Shown: positions 19,179 to 29,917, counted from the first letter of the stretch. The stretch: 64,000 nt of DNA from Dyella jiangningensis (GCA_000632805.1 CP007444.1:620001-684000), one strand, 5' to 3'. A program made the numbers and translations. Notes: generated by a model from the letters alone, not told the origin.

Positions 19179-19895
19179 TCAGCGGGGGCGCGGCACCTTG
19201 AGCCTCTCGTCGAGCTCGGCAAGCCTTTGCGGCGTGCCCACGTCCGTCCAGTTGCCGCGATGGTGGCTGCCATGCAGTTGAGCGCGCGACATCGCGCGTT
19301 CCAGCAGCGGCCTCAGCTTGAAGCGCGGCGGCGTTTCCGCGGCCCCCGCATCGGCGACGGCGGCGTGCCAGTCATGTAGCAGCCCGCGCCGAAAGATGCC
19401 GATGCCGCTGTAGGTGAGTCGAGGCCACGCATCGTCATCGTGCAGCACGCCCGTCGCGTCCAGCGAAAAGTCGCCGCCAGGATGGTGCGCGGGGTTGTCG
19501 ACCATCAGCAGGTGCCCCAAGCCTGCGGGTTCTGCCGGCAGGGCGGCGAAATCCGCGTCGGTCCATACATCGCCGCTGATGACCAGAAATGGTTCGGGAC
19601 CGAGCAGGTTCAGTGCATTGAGCATGCCGCCGCCGGTTTCCAGTGGCGTGGGCCCTTCGTACGCGTAGCGGATGCGCAATCCCCAGCGCGAACCATCGCC
19701 GAGCGCGTCGGGAAACTGCTCCGCGAGATGCGAGGTGTTGATGACCACATAGCGCACGCCGATGGATGCGAGCTTCTCCAAGTGCCATTCGATCAGCGGT
19801 TTGCCACCCACCGGAAGCAAAGGCTTGGGGGTGCTGTTGGTGAGCGGACGCATGCGTTCGCCGAGGCCGGCCGCGAAAATCAACGCATGCCTCAT
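19179..19895 (-). CDS. murU: N-acetylmuramate alpha-1-phosphate uridylyltransferase
   Basis: MurU makes UDP-MurNAc from UTP and MurNAc-1-phosphate in the peptidoglycan recycling bypass that avoids de novo synthesis and confers fosfomycin tolerance. The 238-residue product has the nucleotidyltransferase N-terminus MRHALIFAAGLGERMRPLT, followed by KPLLPVGGKPLIEWHLEKL and the metal-binding Asp in VISGDVWTDAD. It overlaps the amgK stop by 4 nt, the kinase that makes its substrate. RmlA/GlmU-type specificity is possible from sequence alone, but pairing with AmgK makes MurU likely. Confidence 0.92.
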   Translation of the reverse strand: MRHALIFAAGLGERMRPLTNSTPKPLLPVGGKPLIEWHLEKLASIGVRYVVINTSHLAEQFPDALGDGSRWGLRIRYAYEGPTPLETGGGMLNALNLLGPEPFLVISGDVWTDADFAALPAEPAGLGHLLMVDNPAHHPGGDFSLDATGVLHDDDAWPRLTYSGIGIFRRGLLHDWHAAVADAGAAETPPRFKLRPLLERAMSRAQLHGSHHRGNWTDVGTPQRLAELDERLKVPRPR

Positions 19896-20905
19896 GCCGC
19901 GGTCACCCGGGTGAGATCACGACCTTCCGCGTGGCGTTCGAGCAACGCGACGAAGTCGGCGAGTTCCGGATAGCTGCGCGCTACCGACACGACGTATCGG
20001 TAGACGGCGGGCACGTCGGCAAGGTAGCCGGGCTTTCCGTCGCGATACCACAGTCGATAGAACTGGCCGAGGACGCGCACGTGGCGATGCATGCCGGTGA
20101 GATCGACCCAGCGCAGGAAGCGTGCCGACGTTACGGTGTCGTCAATCATGCCGGCACCAAGCAGGCGCTGGCGATACGACTCGATCCAGCCTTCCACGCG
20201 TTCTCGCGGCCACACGATGTAGGCATCGCGTAGCAAGGACGCGAGGTCGTAGGTGATGGGTCCGGCGAGCGCGCCCTGGAAATCGATGACGCCCGGATTG
20301 TTGTCGTCGACAACCAGCAGGTTGCGGCTGTGATAATCGCGATGCACGAAGCAGCGGGGTTGCTCCTGCGCATTGTGGATGATCACGCCGAACGCGGCCT
20401 CGAGCACGTCCCATTCATCGCAGCTCGGCGTGTGGCCGAGGTGGCGGCCGAGGAACCATTCCGGCATCACTTCCAGGCCGGTCACCAGCACCTGGTGGCT
20501 GAATGGTGGCAGGTCGTGGTGGTCCATGCGCGTCTGCATCAGAAGCAGAGCATCCATGGCATCGCTGTAGAGCGCATCGGCCGTCTGTTCGTTCAGTTCG
20601 GACAGATAGAGACGGTTGCCGAGGTCCTCGATCAGCAGGAAGCCTTGCTCCAGATCCTTCGCAAACACCGCCGGCACGTGCAGGCCGGCGGCGGCGAGTC
20701 GTTCGCCCATGACCAGCCACGGGCGCGGATCTTCTTTCTCCGGCGGCGAATCCATCACGATCCAGCTGCGGTCGTCACGGTGCGTGCGCCAGTAACTGCG
20801 AAAGCTCGCGTCGGATGAGGCGGGTTCGAGGGTGAGCGTGGCGTCGTCGAGGGCAGTGCGGGCCCAGGCAAGACGGGCGGCGGCGCGGTCGAGAGCGATG
20901 GTCAT
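19892..20905 (-). CDS. amgK: N-acetylmuramate/N-acetylglucosamine anomeric kinase
   Basis: AmgK phosphorylates MurNAc (or GlcNAc) at C1, feeding MurU. The 337-residue product is an aminoglycoside-phosphotransferase-fold kinase. The Brenner-type catalytic motif FVHRDYHSRNLLVV (HxDxxxxN) and the metal-binding Asp in NNPGVIDFQGALAGPITYDLASLL are intact, and the N-terminus carries SSDASFRSYWR, typical of AmgK. The start MTIALDRAAARL (20905) is used; an upstream extension has no family similarity. Confidence 0.93.
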   Translation of the reverse strand: MTIALDRAAARLAWARTALDDATLTLEPASSDASFRSYWRTHRDDRSWIVMDSPPEKEDPRPWLVMGERLAAAGLHVPAVFAKDLEQGFLLIEDLGNRLYLSELNEQTADALYSDAMDALLLMQTRMDHHDLPPFSHQVLVTGLEVMPEWFLGRHLGHTPSCDEWDVLEAAFGVIIHNAQEQPRCFVHRDYHSRNLLVVDDNNPGVIDFQGALAGPITYDLASLLRDAYIVWPRERVEGWIESYRQRLLGAGMIDDTVTSARFLRWVDLTGMHRHVRVLGQFYRLWYRDGKPGYLADVPAVYRYVVSVARSYPELADFVALLERHAEGRDLTRVTAA

Positions 20906-20990
20906 GGCGTGCTGCGTAGGGTGATGCGTGCAGCTTAGCGGGTGACGCGGGCGAACTGTACGGATGCCCAAGGACGTTCATCGAAGGAGT

Positions 20991-21105
20991 CCTTCTCCCC
21001 AAGGGAGAAGGTGCCGGCAGGCAGATGAGGGTGCGGGCCTGGCGAACTTATGGGATGACGGCACCTCCGCACCCTCACCCCAACCCCTCTCCCGATGGGA
21101 GAGAG
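20991..21105. repeat. Dispersed palindromic repeat (family B)
   Basis: CCTTCTCCCCAAGGGAGAAGG, the linker TGCCGGCAGGCAGATGAGGGTGCGG, a roughly 40-nt spacer and CCTCTCCCGATGGGAGAGAGG form two hairpins, matching the element at 7788-7909 in inverse order. It lies between amgK and amtB. Confidence 0.78.
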
Positions 21106-21127
21106 GTCACGCGAGGGGCCGCCAGGC

Positions 21128-22916
<1,789 letters not shown>

Positions 22917-23062
22917 TCAATGGGTTACGTGGTTCGCAAGACTCGAAATGTCCCGGCAAGCCAGTGAATTGCTCGCGCGGTGGACGTTTTGGTTGCGTCT
23001 GTTTGCCCGAAATCAGTGCGTCGGAAATCCAGCGTCGCCCGCTTTTGGTGCGTCCCCGCGGT

Positions 23063-23099
23063 TTGACCCCAAGGCCGTTAATCAGTACCATTTTGGTAC
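23063..23099 (+). promoter_or_regulatory. sufR promoter with overlapping palindromic operator
   Basis: TTGACC (23063-23068), a 17-nt spacer and TACCAT (23086-23091) form a sigma-70 promoter. The perfect palindrome GTACC-ATTTT-GGTAC (23085-23099) overlaps the minus-10 box and the likely start site, the position expected of a repressor operator. As the first gene is an Rrf2-family regulator, autorepression is the natural reading. Confidence 0.7.
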
Positions 23100-23130
23100 C
23101 GATTCCCGCAGTCCCTTCCGGCCGCTCCCC

Positions 23131-23565
23131 ATGCTCCGCGTCAGCCGCCTCACCGACTACGCCACGGTGGTGATGACCTGCATCGCCGCCCATCCCGACG
23201 ACGTGCTCAGCACGGCGCAGATCGCCGATGAGGCGCGCCTGGAGCTGCCCACCGTGAGCAAGCTGCTCAAGTCGCTGGGCCATGCGGGGTTGGTGGAGTC
23301 CTTCCGCGGCGTCAACGGCGGCTATCGCCTGGCGCGTCCGGCCGGGGAAATCACCCTGGCGCAGATCGTCGAAGCGCTGGAAGGCCCTATCGGCATGACC
23401 GAATGCAGCCTCGCCGAAGGCCAGTGCGATCGCGAGTCGCAGTGCGGCGTGCGATCCAACTGGCAACGCGTCAATAGCGTGGTGGACAACGCCCTGCGCG
23501 CCATCAGCCTGTCCGACATGCTCAAACCTCCCAGTCGCCGCATCGACGCGACCCTGATCGGATGA
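23131..23565 (+). CDS. sufR: Rrf2-family Fe-S cluster regulator of the SUF system
   Basis: This is a 144-residue winged-helix transcription factor. The helix-turn-helix covers about 24-50 ([25 protein letters not shown]) with wing [11 protein letters not shown]. Three cysteines, Cys92, Cys99 and Cys105, match the position of the [2Fe-2S] ligands of IscR (92, 98, 104), so it probably senses cluster status. It begins at ATG 23131 ([15 protein letters not shown]); a longer upstream open frame is not conserved. It overlaps sufB by 4 nt, so regulator and assembly genes form one operon. Confidence 0.92.
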   Translation: MLRVSRLTDYATVVMTCIAAHPDDVLSTAQIADEARLELPTVSKLLKSLGHAGLVESFRGVNGGYRLARPAGEITLAQIVEALEGPIGMTECSLAEGQCDRESQCGVRSNWQRVNSVVDNALRAISLSDMLKPPSRRIDATLIG

Positions 23566-25088
23566 CCGATCCCGCCACCACCGACCGCGACGACTTCACG
23601 AAGACCGATATGACTACCGAAACCACCGACCGCAGCGATACCTCCGCCACGCTTCGCGACAACGCCGAAGTGGCCGCCGCGCTGGGCCGCCGCTACGAAG
23701 CCGGTTTCGTCACCGACATCGAAACCGACAGCCTGCCGCCTGGTCTGTCCGAGGACATTATTCGCCAGCTTTCGGCGCTCAAGCACGAGCCGGAGTGGAT
23801 GACCGAGTGGCGCCTGAAGGCCTATCGCCACTGGCTCACCATGCCCGAGCCGCACTGGGCCAAGCTCAAGATCGGCGCCATCGATTTCCAGGCGATCAGC
23901 TACTACGCCTCGCCGAAGAACAAGCCCAAGTCGCTGGACGAAGTCGACCCGAAGCTGCTGGAAACCTATGACAAGCTCGGCGTGCCGCTGCACGAGCGCG
24001 CCAAGCTCGCGGGCGTCGCCGTGGACGCTGTGTTCGATTCAGTGTCCGTGGGCACCACGTTCCGCAAGGAGCTGGCCGAAGCCGGCGTGATCTTCTGCTC
24101 GATGAGCGAAGCCATCCGTGAACATCCCGAGCTGGTTCAGAAATACATCGGCAGCGTGGTGCCGACCGGCGACAACTATTTCGCCGCGCTCAACTCCGCC
24201 GTGTTCTCCGACGGCTCGTTCGTGTTCATCCCCAAGGGCGTGCGTTGCCCGATGGAGCTCTCCACCTACTTCCGCATCAACGCCGGCCACACCGGCCAGT
24301 TCGAGCGCACGCTGATCATCGCGGAAGAGGGCGCCTACGTGTCCTACCTCGAAGGCTGCACCGCACCGATGCGCGACGAGAACCAGCTGCATGCGGCCGT
24401 GGTGGAACTGGTGGCGCTGGAAAAGGCGCAGATCAAATACTCGACCGTGCAGAACTGGTACCCCGGCGACGAGAACGGCGTCGGCGGCATCTACAACTTC
24501 GTGACGAAACGCGGTGACTGCCGCGGCGACGATTCGAAGATCTCGTGGACGCAGGTGGAAACCGGTTCGGCGATCACGTGGAAATACCCCAGCTGCGTGC
24601 TGCGCGGCGATCGTTCGGTGGGCGAGTTCTACTCGGTGGCGCTCACACACCATCGCCAGCAGGCCGATACCGGCACCAAGATGATCCACATCGGCAAGGG
24701 CACCAAGTCCAAGATCGTGTCCAAGGGCATCAGCGCCGGTCGCAGCAACAATAGCTATCGCGGCCTGGTGAAAGTGGAGAAGGGCGCCGAAGGCGCGCGC
24801 AACTACACGCAGTGCGACAGCCTGCTGATCGGCAAGAAGTGCGGTGCGCACACTTTCCCGTATATGGAAGTGAAGAACCCGACCGCCATCGTCGAGCACG
24901 AGGCCACGACCTCGAAGATTTCCGACGACCAGATGTTCTATTGCCGCAGTCGCGGCATCGGCGAGGAAGATGCCGTGTCGATGATCGTCGACGGCTTCTG
25001 CAAGCAGGTGTTCCGCGAACTGCCGATGGAGTTCGCCGTCGAAGCGAAGAAGCTGCTGGAAGTCTCACTGGAAGGTGCGGTGGGATGA
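23562..25088 (+). CDS. sufB: Fe-S cluster assembly scaffold protein SufB
   Basis: SufB is the scaffold on which new Fe-S clusters are built, in a complex with SufC and SufD. The 508-residue product shows the family core: [15 protein letters not shown] [45 protein letters not shown], the beta-helix domain with SYLEGCTAP, and the C-terminal [20 protein letters not shown] with [18 protein letters not shown] 23562 overlaps sufR; an in-frame ATG at 23610 would give 492 residues, closer to the usual length. The first 35 residues are Thr/Asp-rich and not conserved. Confidence 0.96.
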   Translation: MTDPATTDRDDFTKTDMTTETTDRSDTSATLRDNAEVAAALGRRYEAGFVTDIETDSLPPGLSEDIIRQLSALKHEPEWMTEWRLKAYRHWLTMPEPHWAKLKIGAIDFQAISYYASPKNKPKSLDEVDPKLLETYDKLGVPLHERAKLAGVAVDAVFDSVSVGTTFRKELAEAGVIFCSMSEAIREHPELVQKYIGSVVPTGDNYFAALNSAVFSDGSFVFIPKGVRCPMELSTYFRINAGHTGQFERTLIIAEEGAYVSYLEGCTAPMRDENQLHAAVVELVALEKAQIKYSTVQNWYPGDENGVGGIYNFVTKRGDCRGDDSKISWTQVETGSAITWKYPSCVLRGDRSVGEFYSVALTHHRQQADTGTKMIHIGKGTKSKIVSKGISAGRSNNSYRGLVKVEKGAEGARNYTQCDSLLIGKKCGAHTFPYMEVKNPTAIVEHEATTSKISDDQMFYCRSRGIGEEDAVSMIVDGFCKQVFRELPMEFAVEAKKLLEVSLEGAVG

Positions 25089-25714
25089 GCGCCGTCCGGT
25101 CATCGCACTGGGATTCGGTGTACGCCGAGAAAGGCGAGGTGCAAACCAGTTGGTTCAGCCCGCGTCTCGATGAATCGCTGCGCCTGATCGATGCGTTGGA
25201 TCTTCCGCGCGACGTACCCGTGCTGGACGTGGGTGGTGGTCGTTCCACGTTGGCCGATGACCTGATGTCGTATGGCTACAGCGACGTGAGCGTGCTGGAC
25301 CTGTCCAGCGTGGCGCTCAACGAAACCCGTCAACGCCTCGGTGCGAAAGCCGAGGCCGTGCACTGGGTCGTCGGTGATGTCATCACGGCCGACTTGCCGT
25401 CCGTCGGGCTATGGCACGACCGCGCGGTGTTGCACTTCCTGGTCGATGCGGGCGATCGCGTGCGTTATGTCGCCGCCGCGTCGCGCGTCGTGAAGCCGGG
25501 CGGTTATCTCGTCATCGGTGTCTTCGCGGCCGACGGCCCGGAGCGCTGCAGCGGCTTGCCTGTCGCGCGCTATGACGCACCGGCGTTGGCCGGGCTATTC
25601 AAGGATTCGTTCGAACTGATCGCCAACAGTCGCGACGTGCACCGCACGCCGTCGGGCGGTTCCCAAGCTTTCACCTATGTCGTGCTTCGTCGCCGCGGTG
25701 GCGAGAACGCCTGA
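25085..25714 (+). CDS. Class I SAM-dependent methyltransferase inside the suf operon
   Basis: This is a 209-residue soluble protein with a Rossmann-fold methyltransferase core. Motif [10 protein letters not shown] (46-54) binds S-adenosylmethionine, LDLSS near 71-75 is the acidic loop, and [12 protein letters not shown] followed by [14 protein letters not shown] gives motifs II and III. It starts at ATG 25085 over the sufB stop, after GGAAGG, and is followed by sufC after 18 nt, so it is co-expressed with the cluster-assembly proteins. It resembles TehB/thiopurine-type small-molecule methyltransferases. Its role in Fe-S biology is unknown; it is not one of the core SufABCDSE proteins. Confidence 0.9.
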   Translation: MSAVRSSHWDSVYAEKGEVQTSWFSPRLDESLRLIDALDLPRDVPVLDVGGGRSTLADDLMSYGYSDVSVLDLSSVALNETRQRLGAKAEAVHWVVGDVITADLPSVGLWHDRAVLHFLVDAGDRVRYVAAASRVVKPGGYLVIGVFAADGPERCSGLPVARYDAPALAGLFKDSFELIANSRDVHRTPSGGSQAFTYVVLRRRGGENA

Positions 25715-25732
25715 TTCCATCGAGTAATCACC

Positions 25733-26503
25733 ATGCTGAAGATCGAAAACCTGCACGCTCGCGTCGAGGGCAAGGACATCCTCAAGGGGCTCACGCTCAC
25801 CGTGAACCCGGGCGAGGTGCACGCGATCATGGGGCCCAATGGCGCCGGCAAGTCCACGCTGGGCAACGTGCTGTCCGGTCGCGACGGTTACGAAGTGACC
25901 GCGGGCTCGGTGACCTTCAACGGCGTCGACCTGCTGGCGCTGGAGCCGGAAGAACGTGCCGCCGCCGGCGTGTTCCTGGCCTTCCAGTATCCGGTGGAAA
26001 TCCCGGGCGTGAACAACACCTACTTCCTGCGTGCCGCGCTCAACGCGCAGCGCAGGCAGCGCGGCGAGAAGGAACTGGATTCCATGCAGTTCCTCAAGCT
26101 GGTGCGCGAGAAGCTCAAGATCATGCAGATCTCCGACGAGCTGCTGCACCGCGCGGTGAACGAAGGCTTCTCGGGCGGCGAAAAGAAGCGCAACGAGATC
26201 TTCCAGATGGCCGTGCTGGAGCCCAAGCTCGCGATCCTCGACGAGACCGATTCGGGCCTGGACATCGACGCACTCAAGCAGGTTGCGCAGGGCGTGAATG
26301 CGCTGCGTTCGGCGGAGCGCGGTTTCCTGGTGATCACGCACTACCAGCGCCTGCTCGACTACATCGAACCCGATTTCGTGCACGTGCTGGCCGACGGCCG
26401 CATCGTGGAGAGCGGCGACAAGACGCTGGCGCTCAAGCTGGAAGAGCACGGTTACGCCTGGGTGGCGGACAAGGATCCGGCGCTTAGCGGAGCCTCGGCA
26501 TGA
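25733..26503 (+). CDS. sufC: Fe-S cluster assembly ATPase SufC
   Basis: SufC is the ABC-type ATPase driving SufBCD. The 256-residue product has Walker A GPNGAGKST at 34-42, the SufC-type signature FSGGEKKRNEIFQM, Walker B LAILDETDSGLD, and the switch histidine in LVITHYQRLLDYI. Length and motifs are standard. It overlaps sufD by ATGA. Confidence 0.97.
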   Translation: MLKIENLHARVEGKDILKGLTLTVNPGEVHAIMGPNGAGKSTLGNVLSGRDGYEVTAGSVTFNGVDLLALEPEERAAAGVFLAFQYPVEIPGVNNTYFLRAALNAQRRQRGEKELDSMQFLKLVREKLKIMQISDELLHRAVNEGFSGGEKKRNEIFQMAVLEPKLAILDETDSGLDIDALKQVAQGVNALRSAERGFLVITHYQRLLDYIEPDFVHVLADGRIVESGDKTLALKLEEHGYAWVADKDPALSGASA

Positions 26504-27870
26504 GCGAAGCGCAACGCACGCCGTTCGTGGAATCGCTGCTGGAGGCTGCCGCGCAGGCGGAGCTGCCGGGCAGCGGCATCGGCTGGCTGGATGCCGCCCG
26601 CCGAGAGAATCTCGACGCTTTTGTCACCGCCGGACTGCCGGACACGCGCGTGGAAGCCTGGAAGTACACCGCGCTGCGTGCACTGGGTCAGCGCCGGTTT
26701 GCTCCGGGCGATGAGCAGGCAGCGACGCGCGCCGTGGATGCCGCTACGTTTATGTTGCCGGGCGTCGATGGCCCTGCTCTGGTATTCGTCAATGGCGTGT
26801 TCCGCGCCGACCTTTCCCGTGTCGATGCGCTGCCCACCGGCCTGAGCCTGCAGCCGCTCTCGCAGGCGCTGAAGGGCGATGCCGAGCCTTTGCGGTTCGC
26901 GCTTTCGCGTCACTATCGCGAAGGCGGCGATGCATTTGCGCGACTCAATGCAGCGCTTTCCGGCGATGGCGTCGTGTTGCGCGTCGCGCCCAACGCCAGG
27001 GTGGCGCAGCCCGTGCACCTGGTGTTTGTCGGTGCGGCAGCCGAAGGTGCCGCTCCTGTGCATCCTGCGCCCGCGGCACTAGCACATCCCTGTGCGTCGG
27101 ATCTGGCATGGCATGTACGCCACATCGTCGAACTCGGCGAGGGCGCAGAACTTTCGCTGGTGGAGCACCACGTCGCCAGTGGCGAGCAACAGCATCTGGG
27201 CACGCAGGTCACCGACATCGTGCTGCGCAAGGGCGCGCGGCTGCGGCAGGTGACGCTGCAGAACGCGTCGGCAGGCAGCACCCTGGTGCGTCACGACAGC
27301 GTGCAGCTGGACGAGGACGCACAGGCCACGCTGTACGTGCTGGAACTCGGCGGCGCGCTCGTGCGCCACGACTTGCACGCCACGCTGGCGGGTGACCGTT
27401 CGCGACTGGAAACGCGCGGCGTGTTCGTGCTCAACGGGCGCCAGCATGTCGACACGCAGATGGCCATCCGGCACCAAGCGCTCAACACGGCTTCGGATTC
27501 GGTCTGGCGTGGCGTCGCCGACCAGCGTTCGCGCGGTGTCTTCCGCGGTGCCATCGTGGTGGCCGAAGGTGCCGACGGCAGCGATGCCAGCCTGAGCAGC
27601 AAGAACCTCCTGCTGTCCGCCCAGGCCGAGATCGACACCAAGCCCGAGCTCGAAATCTATGCGGACGAGGTGAAGGCCGCCCACGGCGCCACCGTGGGGC
27701 AGCTGGACGAACGCTCGCTGTTCTACCTGCGCTCGCGCGGCATTCCGCTCGTCGAGGCGCGCGCCATGCTGACGGCAGCGTTCTGCCGCGCGGTGTTCGC
27801 CTCTCTCGATAACGACGCGTTGCGCGAACACCTCGATCACCAGCTGATGGCGCACCTGCCTTCCGCGTGA
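26500..27870 (+). CDS. sufD: Fe-S cluster assembly protein SufD
   Basis: SufD pairs with SufB in the scaffold complex and is needed for iron entry. The 456-residue product has a helical N-terminal part, including the DTRVEAWKYTALRAL segment typical of SufD, a beta-helix centre, and the shared SufBD C-terminus with ELEIYADEVKAAHGATVGQLDE and FYLRSRGIPLVEARAMLTAAFC. The sufB-like fold without the SufB-specific [10 protein letters not shown] motif identifies it as SufD. It ends at a GTGA overlap with a possible alternative start of sufS. Confidence 0.95.
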   Translation: MSEAQRTPFVESLLEAAAQAELPGSGIGWLDAARRENLDAFVTAGLPDTRVEAWKYTALRALGQRRFAPGDEQAATRAVDAATFMLPGVDGPALVFVNGVFRADLSRVDALPTGLSLQPLSQALKGDAEPLRFALSRHYREGGDAFARLNAALSGDGVVLRVAPNARVAQPVHLVFVGAAAEGAAPVHPAPAALAHPCASDLAWHVRHIVELGEGAELSLVEHHVASGEQQHLGTQVTDIVLRKGARLRQVTLQNASAGSTLVRHDSVQLDEDAQATLYVLELGGALVRHDLHATLAGDRSRLETRGVFVLNGRQHVDTQMAIRHQALNTASDSVWRGVADQRSRGVFRGAIVVAEGADGSDASLSSKNLLLSAQAEIDTKPELEIYADEVKAAHGATVGQLDERSLFYLRSRGIPLVEARAMLTAAFCRAVFASLDNDALREHLDHQLMAHLPSA

Positions 27871-27902
27871 AGGCAGCCCTCGGCAACAAGGCGAATGAAC
27901 CG

Positions 27903-29150
27903 ATGAATGCACAGACCCAACCGAGTCCCACCGTATTCGACGTGCAGCGCATCCGCGCCGACTTTCCCTTGCTGTCGCGCACCGTGCACGACAAGCCGCT
28001 GGTCTATTTCGACAACGCCAACACCAGCCAGAAGCCGGCGAGCGTGATCGAGGCGGTGGACGATCACTATCGCCGCCATAACGCCAACGTGTCGCGCGCC
28101 GTGCACCAGATCGGCGAGGAAGCCACCGCTGCCTACGAAGGCGCACGCGACAAGCTGGCGCGTTTCATCAATGCGACGTCGCGCAACGAACTGGTGCTGA
28201 CTTCCGGCACCACGCAATCGATCAACCTGGTTGCCTACAGCTATGCACTGCCACGCCTCAAGCAGGGCGATGCCATCCTCACCACGGTGATGGAGCACCA
28301 CGCCAACATCGTGCCGTGGCAGCTGATGGCCGCCCGTACCGGTACCACCGTGAAGGCGGCGCCGATCAACGAGCGTGGCGAGCTGATCGTCGAGAAATAC
28401 ATCGAGATGCTGACGCCGGAAGTGAAGCTGGCCTGCGTCACCCACGTCTCGAACGTGCTCGGCACGGTTAATCCGGTGAAGGAAATCGCCAGGGAATGCC
28501 GCAAGCGCGGCATCCCGCTGCTGGTGGATGGATCGCAGGCCGTGCCGCATCGCCCGGTCGACGTGCAGGCGCTGGGTTGCGATTTCTATGCGCTCACCGG
28601 CCACAAGATGTTGTCGCCCACGGGCACTGGCGCGCTGTGGGCGCGCAAGGAACATCTGGAGGCCATGCCACCATTCTTTGGCGGCGGCGAGATGATTCGC
28701 GAAGTGCGCTTCGATGGCACCACGTTCGCCGAGCCGCCGCACAAGTTCGAAGCGGGTACGCCGAACATCGCCGGTTTCGTCGGCCTGAGTGCGGCCATCG
28801 ACTACTACCACTCGGTGGGTTTCGACGCGATCCATTCGTGGGAGCAGCAACTGCTGGCTTATGCCACCGAGCGGCTGCGCGAAATCCCGGGTCTGCGCCT
28901 GGTTGGCGAAGCCAAGGAAAAGGAACCGGTGATCTCGTTCCTGATCGACGGCGCACAGGCGACCGACCTCGCCACGCTGCTCGACCTGCAGGGCGTCGCC
29001 GTGCGCTCGGGCCATCATTGCGCCCATCCGCTGATGCAGTTCTTCAAGGTACCCGCCACGCTACGTGCATCGCTCGCGTTCTACAACACGCGCGAGGAAG
29101 TCGATGCGTTCGTCACGGCGTTGTTGAAGGTGCGCAAGCTGCTGATGTAA
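27903..29150 (+). CDS. sufS: Cysteine desulfurase SufS
   Basis: SufS takes sulfur from cysteine as a persulfide for cluster building. From ATG 27903 the product has 415 residues, the usual group II length. PLP lysine Lys235 lies in LTGHKMLSPTG, and the catalytic Cys373 in SGHHCAHPLM. Other signatures are YFDNANTSQKP and TVMEHHANIVPW. A GTG at 27867 would add 12 residues and couple translation to sufD, so the start is not certain. The protein has the short group II active-site loop, so it should need a SufE- or SufU-type acceptor, yet none is encoded nearby. Confidence 0.95.
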   Translation: MNAQTQPSPTVFDVQRIRADFPLLSRTVHDKPLVYFDNANTSQKPASVIEAVDDHYRRHNANVSRAVHQIGEEATAAYEGARDKLARFINATSRNELVLTSGTTQSINLVAYSYALPRLKQGDAILTTVMEHHANIVPWQLMAARTGTTVKAAPINERGELIVEKYIEMLTPEVKLACVTHVSNVLGTVNPVKEIARECRKRGIPLLVDGSQAVPHRPVDVQALGCDFYALTGHKMLSPTGTGALWARKEHLEAMPPFFGGGEMIREVRFDGTTFAEPPHKFEAGTPNIAGFVGLSAAIDYYHSVGFDAIHSWEQQLLAYATERLREIPGLRLVGEAKEKEPVISFLIDGAQATDLATLLDLQGVAVRSGHHCAHPLMQFFKVPATLRASLAFYNTREEVDAFVTALLKVRKLLM

Positions 29151-29197
29151 ACCGCGCGGCCTGGCAGCGGCCGGGCCGCATTCGATGAAGCCGATAT

Positions 29198-29220
29198 CAC
29201 CCGGTGATTAATCACGGGTG
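29198..29220. promoter_or_regulatory. Bulged palindrome downstream of sufS
   Basis: CACCCG-G-TGATT and AATCACGGGTG form a 23-nt inverted repeat with one extra G. Its centre GTGATTAATCAC (29204-29215) is a perfect 12-bp palindrome. It lies 48 nt after sufS and 80 nt before the DUF3291 gene, where it could be an operator or a stem ending the suf transcript. No T-run follows. Confidence 0.5.
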
Positions 29221-29299
29221 GTGTGTTTGCGTGTCTTCCGGCCATTGACAGTGCCGTGGCGAACCCCAAAGCATGGTTCACCCTTCCGGAGGCGAACCG

Positions 29300-29788
29300 A
29301 TGGCTGGCTTTCACCTTGCGCAGATGAACGTGGCCACCCTGGTTGGCGACATGGGCGATCCCGCCGTTCAACCGTTCTTCGATGCGCTGGCCGGCATCAA
29401 CGCCCTGGCCGAGGCGAGCAGCGGCTTCGTGTGGCGCTTGAAGGACGATAGTTCGGGTGGTGCCACCAACATCGCCGTAGCGGTCGATCCGCGCTTCATC
29501 GTGAACATGTCGGTGTGGGAGAGCGTCGAAGCGTTGTTCGACTTCGTTTATCGCAGCGCCCATACGGGCATCATGGCGCAGCGCCGGCAATTTTTCGCCA
29601 CGCCGCCGGAGGGCGGCGCCTACCAGGTGCTTTGGTGGGTGCCCGTCGGCACCGAGCCCACGGTGAACGACGGCCTGGCCAAGCTCTGGCATCTGGATCG
29701 CTACGGTCCCACGTCGCTGGCGTTTACGTTCAAGCATCGCTTCCCCGCGCCCGACACCGAAAAGCGCACAACCGTCGCGCTGTTGTAG
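29300..29788 (+). CDS. DUF3291 domain protein
   Basis: This is a 162-residue soluble protein matching the DUF3291 family over its whole length (HLAQMNVATLVGDMGDP, FVWRLKDDSS, NMSVWESVEALFDFVY, VLWWVPVGTEPTVNDGLAKL). The fold is probably a ferredoxin-like dimeric barrel similar to antibiotic-biosynthesis monooxygenases, but no activity is known. ATG 29300 is preferred over 29273 because GGAGG lies 8 nt before it. The stop codon is contributed by the edge of a REP element, which suggests that the repeat landed at or near the original gene end. Confidence 0.85.
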   Translation: MAGFHLAQMNVATLVGDMGDPAVQPFFDALAGINALAEASSGFVWRLKDDSSGGATNIAVAVDPRFIVNMSVWESVEALFDFVYRSAHTGIMAQRRQFFATPPEGGAYQVLWWVPVGTEPTVNDGLAKLWHLDRYGPTSLAFTFKHRFPAPDTEKRTTVALL

Positions 29789-29917
29789 GAGCGCACCCAG
29801 TGCGCGACTGCGGCGCTGAGTGTTGCGTCGAGGTCGATCCGTCATCTCCTGGAGTCGCGACCATCCGAGGCGACGGCGGACGGACGGTCTGCGGTCGCGC
29901 ACCGGGTGCGTTCCAAC
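29784..29917. repeat. REPIN-like inverted repeat
   Basis: GTAGGAGCGCACCCAGTGCG (from 29785, continuing to about 29813) faces GGTCGCGCACCGGGTGCGTT (29893-29912). The arms match with a few changes, and the loop of about 75 nt is longer than in the other copies. The left arm starts inside the stop codon region of the DUF3291 gene. Confidence 0.85.
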
